Assembly: GCF_019645835.1 (NCBI RefSeq)
Contig: NZ_CP080998.1
Location: 620,001-684,000, forward strand
Direction of reading: 5' to 3'
DNA from: Mycolicibacterium holsaticum DSM 44478 = JCM 12374
GTDB lineage: Bacteria; Actinomycetota; Actinomycetes; Mycobacteriales; Mycobacteriaceae
DNA length: 64,000 nt
The notes under the pieces: model-generated
Databases searched by the model: none
What the model saw: the letters and a program-made list of their open reading frames with translations, nothing else
What the model was told of the DNA's origin: nothing
In this document: positions 47,917-57,102 of the stretch, one piece after another
How positions within the stretch are numbered: position 1 is the first letter of the stretch
Layout: each line of letters starts with the position of its first letter
Position numbers and translations under genes: made by a program

Positions 47917-47993
47917 TGCCGCGAAGGCGACCGGGAGTGAGGATCGCAGCGAGGAACGAGCGAGGACCGGAGCGAGCGGGGAGCCGAGCATGA
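47916..47993 (+). other. Short coupling ORF between chsH1 and ltp2
   Basis: An ATG at 47916 overlaps the chsH1 stop. The 25-codon frame, MPRRRPGVRI then AARNERGPERAGSRA, ends in TGA 47991-47993, which overlaps the ltp2 ATG at 47990 (ATGA). The GC-rich spacer is built of GAGCGA-like pieces common between mycobacterial genes. The product is very basic and need not be functional; the value may be in keeping ribosomes moving from chsH1 to ltp2. Confidence 0.55.
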
Positions 47994-49159
47994 GCAAGAG
48001 CGCGCTGTCCGGCAAGGCGGCGATCGTCGGGATCGGCGCCACCGACTTCTCCAAGGACTCGGGTCGCAGCGAGCTTCGGCTCGCCTCGGAAGCCGTTCTC
48101 GACGCGCTCGCCGACGCCGGCCTGACCCCGGCCGACGTCGACGGCATGGTCACCTTCACGATGGACTCCAACACCGAGGTAGCCATCGCGCGCGCGATCG
48201 GCATCCCGGAGCTGAAGTTCTTCTCCAAGATCCACCATGGCGGCGGAGCGGCCTGCGCCACCGTCCAGCAGGCCGCGATCGCGGTCGCGACCGGCGTCGC
48301 GGATTGCGTTGTGGCGTACCGGGCTTTCAACGAGCGCTCGGGTACCCGCTTCGGTCAGGTGCAGATGCGGCTGGTCGAGAACGCCGACTCCACCGGTGTG
48401 GACAACTCGTTCTCCTATCCGCACGGGCTGTCCACACCCGCAGCGCAGGTGGCGATGATCGCCAGGCGGTATATGCATCAGTCCGGTGCCACCAGCAGAG
48501 ACTTCGGTGCGGTTTCGGTCGCGGACCGCAAGCACGCGGCCAACAACCCGAAGGCGTACTTCTACCAGAAGCCGATCACCATCGAGGACCACCAGAATTC
48601 GCGGTGGATCGCCGAACCGCTGCGGCTGCTGGACTGCTGCCAGGAAACCGATGGTGGGGTGGCGCTGGTCATCACCTCCGCCGAGCGGGCCAAAGACCTC
48701 AAACACCGGCCCGCGATCATCGAGGCGGCCTCCCAGGGTTCCAGTGCAGACCAATATTCAATGGTCAGCTACTACCGGCCCGAGCTCGGCCTGCCGGAAA
48801 TGGGGTTGGTGGGTAGGCAGCTGTGGGAGCAGTCCGGTCTCAAGCCGACCGACATCCAGACCGCGATCCTCTACGACCATTTCACGCCGTTCACGCTGAT
48901 TCAGTTGGAGGAGCTCGGCTTCTGCGATCAAGGCGACGCCAAGGACTTCATCGCCGACGGCGCCATCGAGATCGGCGGACGGCTGCCGATCAACACTCAC
49001 GGCGGCCAATTGGGTGAGGCGTACATCCACGGCATGAACGGCATCGCCGAAGGGGTGCGGCAGCTGCGCGGCACGTCGGTCAACCCGGTGCCGAACGTCG
49101 AGCACGTGCTTGTCACCGCAGGCACCGGCGTGCCGACATCGGGTCTGATCCTGGGCTGA
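47990..49159 (+). CDS. ltp2: Steroid side-chain aldolase Ltp2
   Basis: Ltp2 is a thiolase-like protein that cleaves the 17-hydroxy-20-carboxyl-CoA steroid by retro-aldol reaction, giving a 17-keto steroid and propionyl-CoA. The 389 residues have the SCP-x/thiolase fold: AIVGIGATDFSKDSG, KIHHGGGAACATVQQAA (the thiolase nucleophile loop, here an alternative to the usual Cys), and NTHGGQLGEAYIHGMNG. It works with the DUF35 domain of ChsH2. The start is ATG 47990 overlapping the coupling ORF; in-frame codons upstream to 47867 lie in chsH1. Last gene of the cyp125 operon. Confidence 0.94.
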   Translation: MSKSALSGKAAIVGIGATDFSKDSGRSELRLASEAVLDALADAGLTPADVDGMVTFTMDSNTEVAIARAIGIPELKFFSKIHHGGGAACATVQQAAIAVATGVADCVVAYRAFNERSGTRFGQVQMRLVENADSTGVDNSFSYPHGLSTPAAQVAMIARRYMHQSGATSRDFGAVSVADRKHAANNPKAYFYQKPITIEDHQNSRWIAEPLRLLDCCQETDGGVALVITSAERAKDLKHRPAIIEAASQGSSADQYSMVSYYRPELGLPEMGLVGRQLWEQSGLKPTDIQTAILYDHFTPFTLIQLEELGFCDQGDAKDFIADGAIEIGGRLPINTHGGQLGEAYIHGMNGIAEGVRQLRGTSVNPVPNVEHVLVTAGTGVPTSGLILG

Positions 49160-49199
49160 CCCCGCCACCGGGCGTGGCGCGGCCACTACCCTCGGACCC

Positions 49200-49931
49200 G
49201 TGAGTTCGCCGCAGCCACCGGATCCGTCCGCCAAGCCGCCGGACGCCGACGGCGACTGGCCGCGCCGCTTCGACGCCCCGCTCACCGTGAACCCCCGGCC
49301 GGTGCAACCGCGTTCGGTGCCCAAACTGGTGCCGGTTGCGCTGACCGTAGTCGTCGCCGTGGTCGCGATCGGCGGGCTGGTGTTCTGGTTGTTGCGGCCG
49401 ACAACAGACGGCGAGCGTTCCGCCGCCGAGCCGCCTGCCGCGCCGCCGACGACGTTGCCGACGACGTTGTCCCCGACCACCACGTCACCGGAGCCGGCGC
49501 CACGTCTTGACCATGACGCCCGCCTTATGCAGATGCTGCCACGCGGCTACCCAGCCGGCTCATGTGAAGCCGTCAACGCCCCGGAAAGCGTTCTGGCACA
49601 GGTCAACTGCACCAACAACATCGATCCGGACGGTCCGCTGTCGGGCGTCTACACGTTGGTCGCCGACAAGGCTGCGCTTGACGCCGCGTTTGGAAAGGCG
49701 CTGCAGTCCGCCAACCGGGTGGTGTGCCCCGGCAACATCCAGTCACCGGGCCCGTGGCGGCGCAACGCCACGCCGGACCGGGTGAGCGGCACGTTGTTCT
49801 GCGGGCTTCGGGAAGGTCAGCCCACGGTGGTCTGGACCGACGACGATCGACTTGTGGTCAGCGCCGTCGAGAGCGGCCCGCAGGGGCCGACCTTCCCGCA
49901 GTTGTACGCCTGGTGGTCATCGCACTCGTGA
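49200..49931 (+). CDS. Membrane-anchored protein with extracellular domain, function unknown
   Basis: The 243-residue protein starts at GTG 49200. Residues 1-41 are hydrophilic and Pro-rich, then a transmembrane helix (LVPVALTVVVAVVAIGGLVF), a Thr/Pro-rich linker with repeated TTLPTT, and an outer domain of about 140 residues with four cysteines (SCEAVN, VNCTN, VVCPGN, LFCGLR). The outer part resembles sensor-like domains attached to mycobacterial kinases and lipoproteins, but no kinase is present. I cannot name a function. Confidence 0.72.
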   Translation: MSSPQPPDPSAKPPDADGDWPRRFDAPLTVNPRPVQPRSVPKLVPVALTVVVAVVAIGGLVFWLLRPTTDGERSAAEPPAAPPTTLPTTLSPTTTSPEPAPRLDHDARLMQMLPRGYPAGSCEAVNAPESVLAQVNCTNNIDPDGPLSGVYTLVADKAALDAAFGKALQSANRVVCPGNIQSPGPWRRNATPDRVSGTLFCGLREGQPTVVWTDDDRLVVSAVESGPQGPTFPQLYAWWSSHS

Positions 49932-49938
49932 CAGCGGT

Positions 49939-50778
49939 TCAGGGCGTCGGGGCCGGCGTGTAGGTCGTCGGTGTCGGCGCCTGATCACCCGCGGGGACCG
50001 GAGTTCCCTGGCTGCCTGCGGGCTGCGGAGTCCCTTCCGCGGTGGCGGGAGCCGGCGCACCCTCAGCCGGCGCTGCGGCGGGTGTGCCCTCGGCCGGTGT
50101 GCCTTCCGGCAGCGGGGTGCCCTGGCTGCCCTCGGGCGCTTCGGTCCCCATCGCGGCCGGCGCGGCCGACGTGCCCTCGGCCGCCGGTGCGGCCTGGGTG
50201 GGGCTTTGAGTCGACGGATACGACGTCGACGCGGCACCGCTGGATGTCGACTTCGGCGCCTGGACCCAGACGATCAGGTCCTGGCCGCCCGCGTTGTAGA
50301 CGATGCTGTTCGGCTCGGCGCCGGTGACGTCGAAATACACCTTGCCGGTGGTCTGTTCACCCTGCGGAAGCGCGGCCGGGTTGACCCCCTGCGGGGTGGC
50401 GACACCGAACAAGGCGCGGTACGTCTGGCCGTCGCTGGCGCGGGCGTTGAGGTTCGACACGATCGGGATCACGGTGCCTTGGATCGCTTGATCGTTGGCG
50501 GTGACCTCCCACAGCGTCCCCTGCACGGTGTAAGGAATCGGGTCGCTGCTCGGCTGAAGGTTATCGACGGTCCAGCCCTGAACAACGTTTCCGTCAACCA
50601 GCTTCCCCTGGTTTCCGAGCGTCAATGTCTGAACCTGGATCTGCGGCTGAGTCTGCGTCTGTGTGGTGGCTTCGGCTTCGACGTCCGCGGCTGCGACCGG
50701 CGCGGCGAAAACGCCGATGACTCCGGCCGCGGCGAAAGTGGCGGTTGCCGATAGCGATATCTTGGTCATCTTGTTCAA
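49939..50778 (-). CDS. Secreted DUF1942 (MPT63-like) protein with Pro/Ala-rich tail
   Basis: The 279-residue product begins at TTG 50776-50778 (or ATG 50767-50769) with a signal peptide ending VAAADV. A Gln-rich linker with TQTQTQPQIQVQT leads into an immunoglobulin-like domain of the MPT63/DUF1942 family (LGNQGKLVDGNVVQGWTV through VYFDVTGAEPNSIVYNAG). The C-terminal 95 residues are low complexity with repeated EGTP, AEG and PAGSQGTP units, a tail absent from MPT63. An AGGAG lies nine bases before the TTG. The function of MPT63-like proteins is unknown. Confidence 0.8.
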   Translation of the reverse strand: MNKMTKISLSATATFAAAGVIGVFAAPVAAADVEAEATTQTQTQPQIQVQTLTLGNQGKLVDGNVVQGWTVDNLQPSSDPIPYTVQGTLWEVTANDQAIQGTVIPIVSNLNARASDGQTYRALFGVATPQGVNPAALPQGEQTTGKVYFDVTGAEPNSIVYNAGGQDLIVWVQAPKSTSSGAASTSYPSTQSPTQAAPAAEGTSAAPAAMGTEAPEGSQGTPLPEGTPAEGTPAAAPAEGAPAPATAEGTPQPAGSQGTPVPAGDQAPTPTTYTPAPTP

Positions 50779-51009
50779 GGTGATGCACTCCTGGTCGTCC
50801 GACTTTCGGCATCCCCTACCCGTGGGGACGGTTTTTCCAAACCCGAACCTAACAAATTGCCAGGTGATTGTGGAAAGTCGTCAGCCCGCCCGAACGTGAG
50901 ATGCGTTATGGGCGTGCATGTTCAGCAACGCCGCACATCGTAAGGGCAGCGGGGTATACCTAAGCCGACCTGCGAATGGTGTTTTGCTGGCAAAGTCGAT
51001 CCGGCGACG

Positions 51010-51870
51010 TCAGGCCGGAATCAACTCCACCCCGGCCAGCGCCACCGCGTCGTCACGCTCCGGCGCGGTGACCACCGCAATGAAACGGTCACCCTCTTTC
51101 CAGATGCGCGCCTGCAACGTTTCGCCGGGAAACACCACACCGGCGAAGCGCGCACCGTAGCTTGCGACGCGCGCGGTGTCACCGTCGAGCAGGGTGTCCA
51201 CCATCGCCTTGCACGTCATGCCGTAGGTGCACAACCCGTGCAGGATCGGGCGCGGAAAGCCTGCAGCCGCCGCGAAATCGGGATCGGAGTGCAGCGGGTT
51301 GCGGTCCCCGCACATGCGGTAGAGCAAGGCCTGTTGCGGTGACGTCGAAATTGCCAGTTCGAAGTCGGCTGCCCGCTGCGGCGGCTCGGAGGAAGTCGAG
51401 GGCCCACGCTCGCCACCGAAACCCCCCTCGCCGCGGGCGAAGATCGACCGTTTCTGCGTCCACAGCAGCGTGCCGTCCGGCGCGGTCACCGTCGTCTCCG
51501 ACCAGATCACCGCGGCCTTGCCCTTGTCCCAGATGTCGGTGAACCGGGTGACCGCACGACCGGTGCCCGACGCGGGAATCGGGCCCGGCGCCGACACCGC
51601 CTCGCTGGCGTGCAGCACCTTGGACAGCTCGATGTCGATCCCGGGGAACTGCACGCTCGGGGGTTCGGTCATGTGAAAGCTCTGTGCGACGTTGCCGAAC
51701 GTCGGCAGCACCTGCGGGGTGTCGTCGACCAGATACCGCAATTCGCGCTTGTCCATCGGATCCAGCCCGGCGCCGAGGCCGAGATGGTAGAGCTGGACAT
51801 CGCTGCTGGACCAAGAGAACTCAGCGGCGGGCAGTTCGGCGCCCAGCGCCTCGTCGAGATTGATCGGCAT
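51010..51870 (-). CDS. chsH3: MaoC-type steroid enoyl-CoA hydratase, Rv3538/ChsH3-like
   Basis: The 286-residue protein is a two-hot-dog MaoC hydratase. The catalytic motif YRMCGDRNPLHSDPDFAAAA with Asp and His and the following GFPRPILHGLCTYG are in the second half, and the N-terminal half is the non-catalytic hot dog. Size and position (next to kstD) match Rv3538, assigned to hydration of a cholesterol side-chain enoyl-CoA. It is placed on the kstD transcript: ATG 51868-51870 overlaps the kstD stop by one base, so KstR controls it through the kstD operator. Confidence 0.88.
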   Translation of the reverse strand: MPINLDEALGAELPAAEFSWSSSDVQLYHLGLGAGLDPMDKRELRYLVDDTPQVLPTFGNVAQSFHMTEPPSVQFPGIDIELSKVLHASEAVSAPGPIPASGTGRAVTRFTDIWDKGKAAVIWSETTVTAPDGTLLWTQKRSIFARGEGGFGGERGPSTSSEPPQRAADFELAISTSPQQALLYRMCGDRNPLHSDPDFAAAAGFPRPILHGLCTYGMTCKAMVDTLLDGDTARVASYGARFAGVVFPGETLQARIWKEGDRFIAVVTAPERDDAVALAGVELIPA

Positions 51871-53552
51871 CAGTTCTTCCCCGCTATTTGTAGTGCTGCC
51901 AGGTATCCGAACGTCATCGCCGGACCGATGGTGCCGCCCGGGCCGGGATAGGTGTGTCCCATCACCGGTGCGCTGACATTGCCTGCAGCATATAGCCCTT
52001 CGATCACCGAGCCGTCGTCGCGCAGTGCGCGCCCGTGCACGTCGGTGCGGATACCGCCCTTGGTGCCCAGATCGCCTGGCACCAGCTTGGCTGCGTAGTA
52101 CGGACCGTGGCTGATCTCACCGAGGTTGGGGTTGGGCTTGTTGGTGGGGTCGCCGTAGTAGCGGTCGTAGGCGCTTTCGCCGCGGTGGAAATCCTCGTCG
52201 ACACCGGAGCGGGCGAACCCGTTGAACCGCTCGACCGTGGCCTTGAACGCGTCGGCGGGCAGGCCCGCCGTGGCTGCGAGTTCTTCGAGGGTGTCGGCCT
52301 TGATGATGACTCCGGATTCCAGCCACTTGCTCGGGATGCGTTGTCCCGGCTGCAAGCCGGCGAAAATGTAGCGGTCGCGGTACTGCTGGTCGAACACCAG
52401 CCACGCCGGGATGTTCTCGCCCGGCCCCGGCCCCTGCCCGTACTGCCCGCCGTACATGTGGTGGCAGGCCTCGACATACGGCATCGATTCGTTCATGAAC
52501 CGCTTACCCGCCATGTTCACGATGATCGAGCCCGGCGAGTTGCGCTCCGACAGCGCGAACCACGGCGCACCGACCAGCGGCACCGTCGGACCCCACCAAG
52601 CGTCTTCCATGATGTCCAGTGCGGCGCCGAGCTTTTCGGCAGCCAGGATGCCGTCGCCGGTGTTGGCCACCGCGCCCACCGTCCACTCGGTGCTGATCGG
52701 CGCCCGCTGGTACTTCACCCGCATCTGCTCGTTGTGCTCGAAGCCACCCGAGCCGAGGATCACGCCGCGACGGGCCCGGATCAGTTCGGGCTCAGTGGAT
52801 TCCGGGGCGTTGGTGTCCCGGACATAGATTCCACAAACCCGGCCGTCCTCGACGTAGAGGTCGGTCAGCGCGGTGTTCAGGCGCACCGGAACGTCGGCCT
52901 TGCGCAGCGCGATGCGCAGCGGCGCGATCAGCGCGCGGCCCATGCCGACCAGGTTCTTGCCGGTGACCTTGCCCCAGGTGGCGCGAACCCCGACCTTGAG
53001 GCTGCGGATCACCCCGCGCGGGTGGCGCTTGAGCTGGTTGAGCCGGACATAGTCCTGCTGCATGACGACCATGTTCATCGGCACCTTGCCGTAGGGCGGC
53101 TCCAGGCCGGGCAGGTCGGGGCCCAGCTTGTTGGCGTTGAACGGCTTGGGCTCCACGGAGCGCCCGGTGGGCTTACCGCCTGGGGTCTCCGGGTAGTAGT
53201 CGGAGTAGCCGGGCACCCAGCACAGCTTCAGCGGCGAGTTCTTGAGGACGAACGACAGCATCTCCGGGCCGCGCGCGAGGTAGGTGTCGATCTTCTCGGC
53301 GGGGACGACGTCGCCGATGATGTTGTGCAGGTAGGTGCGGGCGGCCTCGGGGGTGTCCTTGACCCCGTCGCGCTTGAGTACCTCGTTGTTCGGGATCCAC
53401 ACGCCCCCGCCTGACCGCGCAGTGGAACCACCGTAGTGCGGCGCCTTCTCAACGACTATCGTCGAGAGTCCCTGGTGAGCGGCGGTAAGGGCGGCGACCA
53501 TGCCGGCGGCGCCGCTGCCCACCACGACGACGTCGTACTCCTGTCCGGTCAT
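51870..53552 (-). CDS. kstD: 3-ketosteroid delta1-dehydrogenase KstD
   Basis: KstD introduces the 1,2 double bond into ring A of 3-ketosteroids, which with 9-hydroxylation opens ring B. The 560-residue flavoprotein has DVVVVGSGAAGMVAALTAA (FAD), GGSTARSGGGVWIP, and at the C-terminus IEGLYAAGNVSAPVMGHTYP and GGTIGPAMTFGYLAA. It agrees with the 563-residue M. tuberculosis enzyme. The start is ATG 53550-53552; the longer upstream frame crosses the KstR operator and the hsaE leader. Divergent from hsaE. Confidence 0.95.
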   Translation of the reverse strand: MTGQEYDVVVVGSGAAGMVAALTAAHQGLSTIVVEKAPHYGGSTARSGGGVWIPNNEVLKRDGVKDTPEAARTYLHNIIGDVVPAEKIDTYLARGPEMLSFVLKNSPLKLCWVPGYSDYYPETPGGKPTGRSVEPKPFNANKLGPDLPGLEPPYGKVPMNMVVMQQDYVRLNQLKRHPRGVIRSLKVGVRATWGKVTGKNLVGMGRALIAPLRIALRKADVPVRLNTALTDLYVEDGRVCGIYVRDTNAPESTEPELIRARRGVILGSGGFEHNEQMRVKYQRAPISTEWTVGAVANTGDGILAAEKLGAALDIMEDAWWGPTVPLVGAPWFALSERNSPGSIIVNMAGKRFMNESMPYVEACHHMYGGQYGQGPGPGENIPAWLVFDQQYRDRYIFAGLQPGQRIPSKWLESGVIIKADTLEELAATAGLPADAFKATVERFNGFARSGVDEDFHRGESAYDRYYGDPTNKPNPNLGEISHGPYYAAKLVPGDLGTKGGIRTDVHGRALRDDGSVIEGLYAAGNVSAPVMGHTYPGPGGTIGPAMTFGYLAALQIAGKN

Positions 53553-53553
53553 G

Positions 53554-53567
53554 TAGAACACGTTATA
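53554..53567. promoter_or_regulatory. KstR operator between kstD and hsaE
   Basis: TAGAACACGTTATA matches the consensus exactly. It begins one base past the kstD start codon, so the kstD transcript must start in or very near the operator, and it is 58 bases upstream of hsaE. Confidence 0.92.
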
Positions 53568-53625
53568 GAATTGCCCGGCCGACCCACAACTGCGCCGGTC
53601 GACGAAACGAGGGGACTTCACGTAG

Positions 53626-54411
53626 ATGCTCAGTTCCGAGGTTCGTGAGCAACTGGCCGTTGAGCTGGCCGACGCCGAGCGCAGCCGGGTGCCGATCGCA
53701 CCGTTGACCGACCGCCACCCGGACATCGACGTCGTTGACGCCTACGAGATCCAGTTGATCAACATCCGGCAGCGGGTCGCGGCAGGGGCGAAGGTCATCG
53801 GCCACAAGGTCGGCCTGTCGTCGAAGGCCATGCAGCAGATGATGAACGTCGACGAACCCGACTACGGACACCTGCTCGACCAGATGGCGGTGTTCGAGCA
53901 CACGCCCGTGAAATCCGCCGACTACCTCTATCCGCGCGTCGAGGTGGAGGTGGGTTTCATCCTGGCCGAGGACCTGCCGGGCGCCGACTGCACCGAGGCG
54001 GACGTGCTGGCCGCGACGGCCGCGTTCGCTCCTGCCATCGAGTTGATCGACACCCGGATCAGCGACTGGAAGATCAAGCTCTGCGACACGATCGCCGACA
54101 ACGCGTCCTCCGCGGGCTGGGTGCTCGGGGAGAACCGCGTCGCACCCTCCGACATCGACATCTGCAACATCGATGCGGTGCTGACCCGCAACGGCGAGGT
54201 GGTAGCGAAGGGCCGCAGCGACGCCGTGCTGGGCAACCCGGTGACCGCGGTGGCCTGGCTGGCCCGCAAGGTGGAGGGCTTCGGTGTCCGTCTCAAGGCG
54301 GGTGACATCGTGCTGCCGGGTTCGTGCACGAAGGCGTTCGACGCCACCCCCGGCGCCGAATACGTCGCAGATTTCGCCGGGCTCGGCTCGGTGCGTTTGA
54401 ATTTCGAATAG
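53626..54411 (+). CDS. hsaE: 2-hydroxyhexadienoate hydratase HsaE
   Basis: HsaE hydrates 2-hydroxyhexa-2,4-dienoate, released by HsaD, to 4-hydroxy-2-oxohexanoate. The 261 residues are a FAH/MhpD-fold hydratase with [35 protein letters not shown] (with the metal-binding Glu residues), and [20 protein letters not shown] at the C-terminus. The start is ATG 53626. First gene of hsaE-hsaG-hsaF behind the KstR operator at 53554. Confidence 0.94.
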   Translation: MLSSEVREQLAVELADAERSRVPIAPLTDRHPDIDVVDAYEIQLINIRQRVAAGAKVIGHKVGLSSKAMQQMMNVDEPDYGHLLDQMAVFEHTPVKSADYLYPRVEVEVGFILAEDLPGADCTEADVLAATAAFAPAIELIDTRISDWKIKLCDTIADNASSAGWVLGENRVAPSDIDICNIDAVLTRNGEVVAKGRSDAVLGNPVTAVAWLARKVEGFGVRLKAGDIVLPGSCTKAFDATPGAEYVADFAGLGSVRLNFE

Positions 54412-54425
54412 TCGAGGAGCTACTA

Positions 54426-55343
54426 ATGCCGAACAAGGCCTCTGTCGCGATCGTCGGATCGGGCAACATCAGCACCGATCTGCTCTACAAGCTGCTGCGC
54501 TCGGAGTGGTTGGAACCGCGGTGGATGATCGGCATCGACCCGCAGAGCGAGGGTCTGGCGCGCGCCCGCAAGCTCGGGCTGGAAACCTCGCATGAAGGTG
54601 TGGACTGGCTGCTGGCCCAGAGCGAGAAACCTGACATGGTCTTCGAGGCCACCAGCGCCTACGTGCACCGCGATGCGGCGCCGAAATACGCCGAGGCCGG
54701 TATCCGCGCGATCGACCTGACCCCGGCGGCGATCGGGCCGGGCGTGATCCCGCCGGCCAATCTGCGTGAGCACCTCGATGCGCCCAACGTGAACATGGTG
54801 ACCTGCGGGGGGCAGGCGACCATCCCGATGGTCTATGCGGTATCGCGGGTGGTCGGCGTGCCCTACGCCGAGATCGTCGCGTCGGTGTCGTCGGCGTCCG
54901 CGGGCCCCGGCACACGGGCCAACATCGACGAGTTCACCAAGACCACCAGCGCCGGCGTCGAGGTGATCGGCGGCGCGCAGCGCGGCAAGGCCATCATCAT
55001 CCTCAACCCGGCCGAACCGCCGATGATCATGCGCGACACCATCTTCTGCGCGATTCCCGAGGATGCCGACCACGCGGCCATCACCGAGTCGATCAAGGAT
55101 GTGGTCGCCGAGGTGCAGACCTACGTGCCCGGATACCGACTGCTCAACGAGCCGCAGTTCGACGAGCCGTCGGTGGTCAACGGCGGAAACCATCTGGTGA
55201 CCGTGTTCGTCGAAGTGGAGGGTGCGGGTGACTACCTGCCGCCCTACGCTGGAAACCTGGACATCATGACCGCCGCGGCGGCCAAGGTGGGCGAGGAGAT
55301 CGCGAAAGAATCCCTCGCCACAACGGCAGGAGGTCAGGCATGA
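54426..55343 (+). CDS. hsaG: Acylating propanal dehydrogenase HsaG
   Basis: HsaG oxidises propanal, channelled from HsaF, to propionyl-CoA. The 305-residue protein has the NAD loop GSGNIS at 11-16, the nucleophile Cys127 in [11 protein letters not shown], and [20 protein letters not shown]. The start is ATG 54426 after a GAGGAGC-like site, 14 bases past the hsaE stop. ATGA at 55340-55343 couples it to hsaF, with which it forms a complex in the known system. Confidence 0.95.
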   Translation: MPNKASVAIVGSGNISTDLLYKLLRSEWLEPRWMIGIDPQSEGLARARKLGLETSHEGVDWLLAQSEKPDMVFEATSAYVHRDAAPKYAEAGIRAIDLTPAAIGPGVIPPANLREHLDAPNVNMVTCGGQATIPMVYAVSRVVGVPYAEIVASVSSASAGPGTRANIDEFTKTTSAGVEVIGGAQRGKAIIILNPAEPPMIMRDTIFCAIPEDADHAAITESIKDVVAEVQTYVPGYRLLNEPQFDEPSVVNGGNHLVTVFVEVEGAGDYLPPYAGNLDIMTAAAAKVGEEIAKESLATTAGGQA

Positions 55344-56428
55344 GTGTTACCGACGAGATCTACTTCAATCCGATCTGGGATGTCCGGATGACGGACACCT
55401 CGCTGCGCGACGGCAGCCACCACAAACGTCACCAGTTCACCAAGGACGAGGTGCATGCGATCGTCGCCGCGCTGGACGCGGCGGGGGTGCCGGTCATCGA
55501 GGTGACCCATGGCGACGGTCTCGGCGGATCCAGCTTCAACTACGGGTTCTCCAAGACCCCGGAGCAGGAGCTGATCAAGGTGGCCGCCGAGACGGCCAAG
55601 GAATCCAAGATCGCCTTTCTGATGCTGCCCGGTGTCGGCACCAAGGAGGACATCAAGGAGGCGCAGAACAACGGCGGTTCGATCTGCCGCGTCGCCACCC
55701 ACTGCACCGAGGCCGACGTGTCGATCCAGCACTTCGGCCTTGCGCGCGAACTCGGGTTGGAGACCGTCGGCTTCTTGATGATGAGCCACACGATTCCGCC
55801 GGAGAAGCTGGCCGCGCAGGCCCGCATCATGGCCGACGCCGGCTGTCAGTGCGTGTACGTCGTCGACTCCGCGGGCGCGCTGGTGCTCGAGGGCGTGCGG
55901 GATCGGGTCGCGGCCTTGGTCGCCGAACTCGGTGACGACGCGCAGGTCGGTTTTCATGGTCACGAGAACCTCGGCCTCGGGGTGGCCAACTCGATCGAGG
56001 CCGTGCGCGCGGGTGCCAAGCAGATCGACGGGTCGTGCCGCCGGTTCGGCGCCGGTGCGGGCAACGCCCCGGTCGAGGCGCTGATCGGGGTGTTCGACAA
56101 GATCGGTGTGAAGACCGGCATCGACTTCTTCGATATCGCCGACGCCGCCGAAGAGGTGGTGGCCCCCGCGATGCCCGCCGAGTGCCTGCTCGACCGCAAC
56201 GCGCTGATCATGGGTTACTCCGGGGTGTACTCCAGCTTCCTCAAGCACGCGATCCGCCAGTCCGAGCGTTACGGCGTGCCCGCACATCAGCTGCTGCACC
56301 GCGCCGGGCAGCGCAAGCTGATCGGCGGCCAGGAAGATCAGCTCATCGACATCGCGCTGGAGATCAAGCGCGAACTGGGGGCAGCCCCGGCGCAGCCACG
56401 CGGAGACGCAGCGTCGACCGCCGGCTAG
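55340..56428 (+). CDS. hsaF: 4-hydroxy-2-oxohexanoate aldolase HsaF
   Basis: HsaF splits 4-hydroxy-2-oxohexanoate to pyruvate and propanal and hands the aldehyde to HsaG. The 362-residue DRE-TIM protein has [15 protein letters not shown] (metal Asp and active-site Arg/His), [16 protein letters not shown] (metal His-x-His) and [17 protein letters not shown]. It is about 16 residues longer than the M. tuberculosis protein, with an extra Ala/Pro-rich C-terminus. The stop is TAG 56426-56428. Confidence 0.95.
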   Translation: MSVTDEIYFNPIWDVRMTDTSLRDGSHHKRHQFTKDEVHAIVAALDAAGVPVIEVTHGDGLGGSSFNYGFSKTPEQELIKVAAETAKESKIAFLMLPGVGTKEDIKEAQNNGGSICRVATHCTEADVSIQHFGLARELGLETVGFLMMSHTIPPEKLAAQARIMADAGCQCVYVVDSAGALVLEGVRDRVAALVAELGDDAQVGFHGHENLGLGVANSIEAVRAGAKQIDGSCRRFGAGAGNAPVEALIGVFDKIGVKTGIDFFDIADAAEEVVAPAMPAECLLDRNALIMGYSGVYSSFLKHAIRQSERYGVPAHQLLHRAGQRKLIGGQEDQLIDIALEIKRELGAAPAQPRGDAASTAG

Positions 56429-57087
56429 CGAGTTCGGCCGGCACCCTCGCCGGGCCGCCGCGCGCGCGGGGCTGGATCCATCTCGTCTTCGCGGCGTTGG
56501 CCGTCGTCGCCGGTGCCGCACTGGTGCCCGTCGCGTGGAGTTCGGGCACACCGCGGGCCGGATGGTCGGCGCTGGTCTACGTCACCGCCATCGTCGCCAT
56601 GTTCAGCGTGAGCGCCGCCTATCACCGGGTCCGCTGGGTCTCGGTCGGCGCGCACCGCTGGATGATGCGGCTGGACCATTCGACGGTGTTCGTCTTCATC
56701 GCCGCCACCTACACACCACTGGCGTTGGTGGCGATGCCGCCGCTGGCGGGATCCAAGATGTTGGCGATCGTCTGGACGGGGGCGGCCTGCGGCGTTGCGC
56801 TCAAGATGGTGTGGCCGTCGACTCCTCGGTGGGTGGGCGTGCCGCTGTACCTCATGCTCGGCTACGTCGCCATCTGGTTCGCCGAAACCCTGCTCGACGG
56901 AGCAGGTTTCGCGGTGGTCGCCCTTCTGGTCGCGGGCGCGGTGCTCTACAACGTCGGCGCCGTCGTCTACGGCGTGCGCTGGCCCGATCCGTGGCCGCAG
57001 ACCTTCGGGCACCACGAGTTCTTCCACGCGTTCACCGCGGCCGCCGCGGTCTGCCACTTCGTCGCGATCTGGCTTGTCGTTGCCTAG
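56428..57087 (+). CDS. Hemolysin III/PAQR-like membrane protein (start codon unusual)
   Basis: The product is a seven-helix Hly-III (PAQR/YqfA) protein: an opening GWIHLVFAALAVVAG, the signature YHRVRWVSVGAHRWMMRLDH with the metal-binding His, FIAATYTPLAL, and HHEFFHAFTAAAAVCHF at the end, with three conserved His residues. The frame reads from the hsaF stop but no ATG, GTG or TTG opens it before the first helix; the codon at 56428-56430 is GCG followed by AGTTCGGCC, where a GTG would give an ordinary start overlapping the hsaF TAG. TTG 56497 would cut off most of helix 1. Function of the family in bacteria is unclear. Confidence 0.72.
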   Translation, partial: ASSAGTLAGPPRARGWIHLVFAALAVVAGAALVPVAWSSGTPRAGWSALVYVTAIVAMFSVSAAYHRVRWVSVGAHRWMMRLDHSTVFVFIAATYTPLALVAMPPLAGSKMLAIVWTGAACGVALKMVWPSTPRWVGVPLYLMLGYVAIWFAETLLDGAGFAVVALLVAGAVLYNVGAVVYGVRWPDPWPQTFGHHEFFHAFTAAAAVCHFVAIWLVVA

Positions 57088-57102
57088 TTGCACGATGAAG
57101 CG

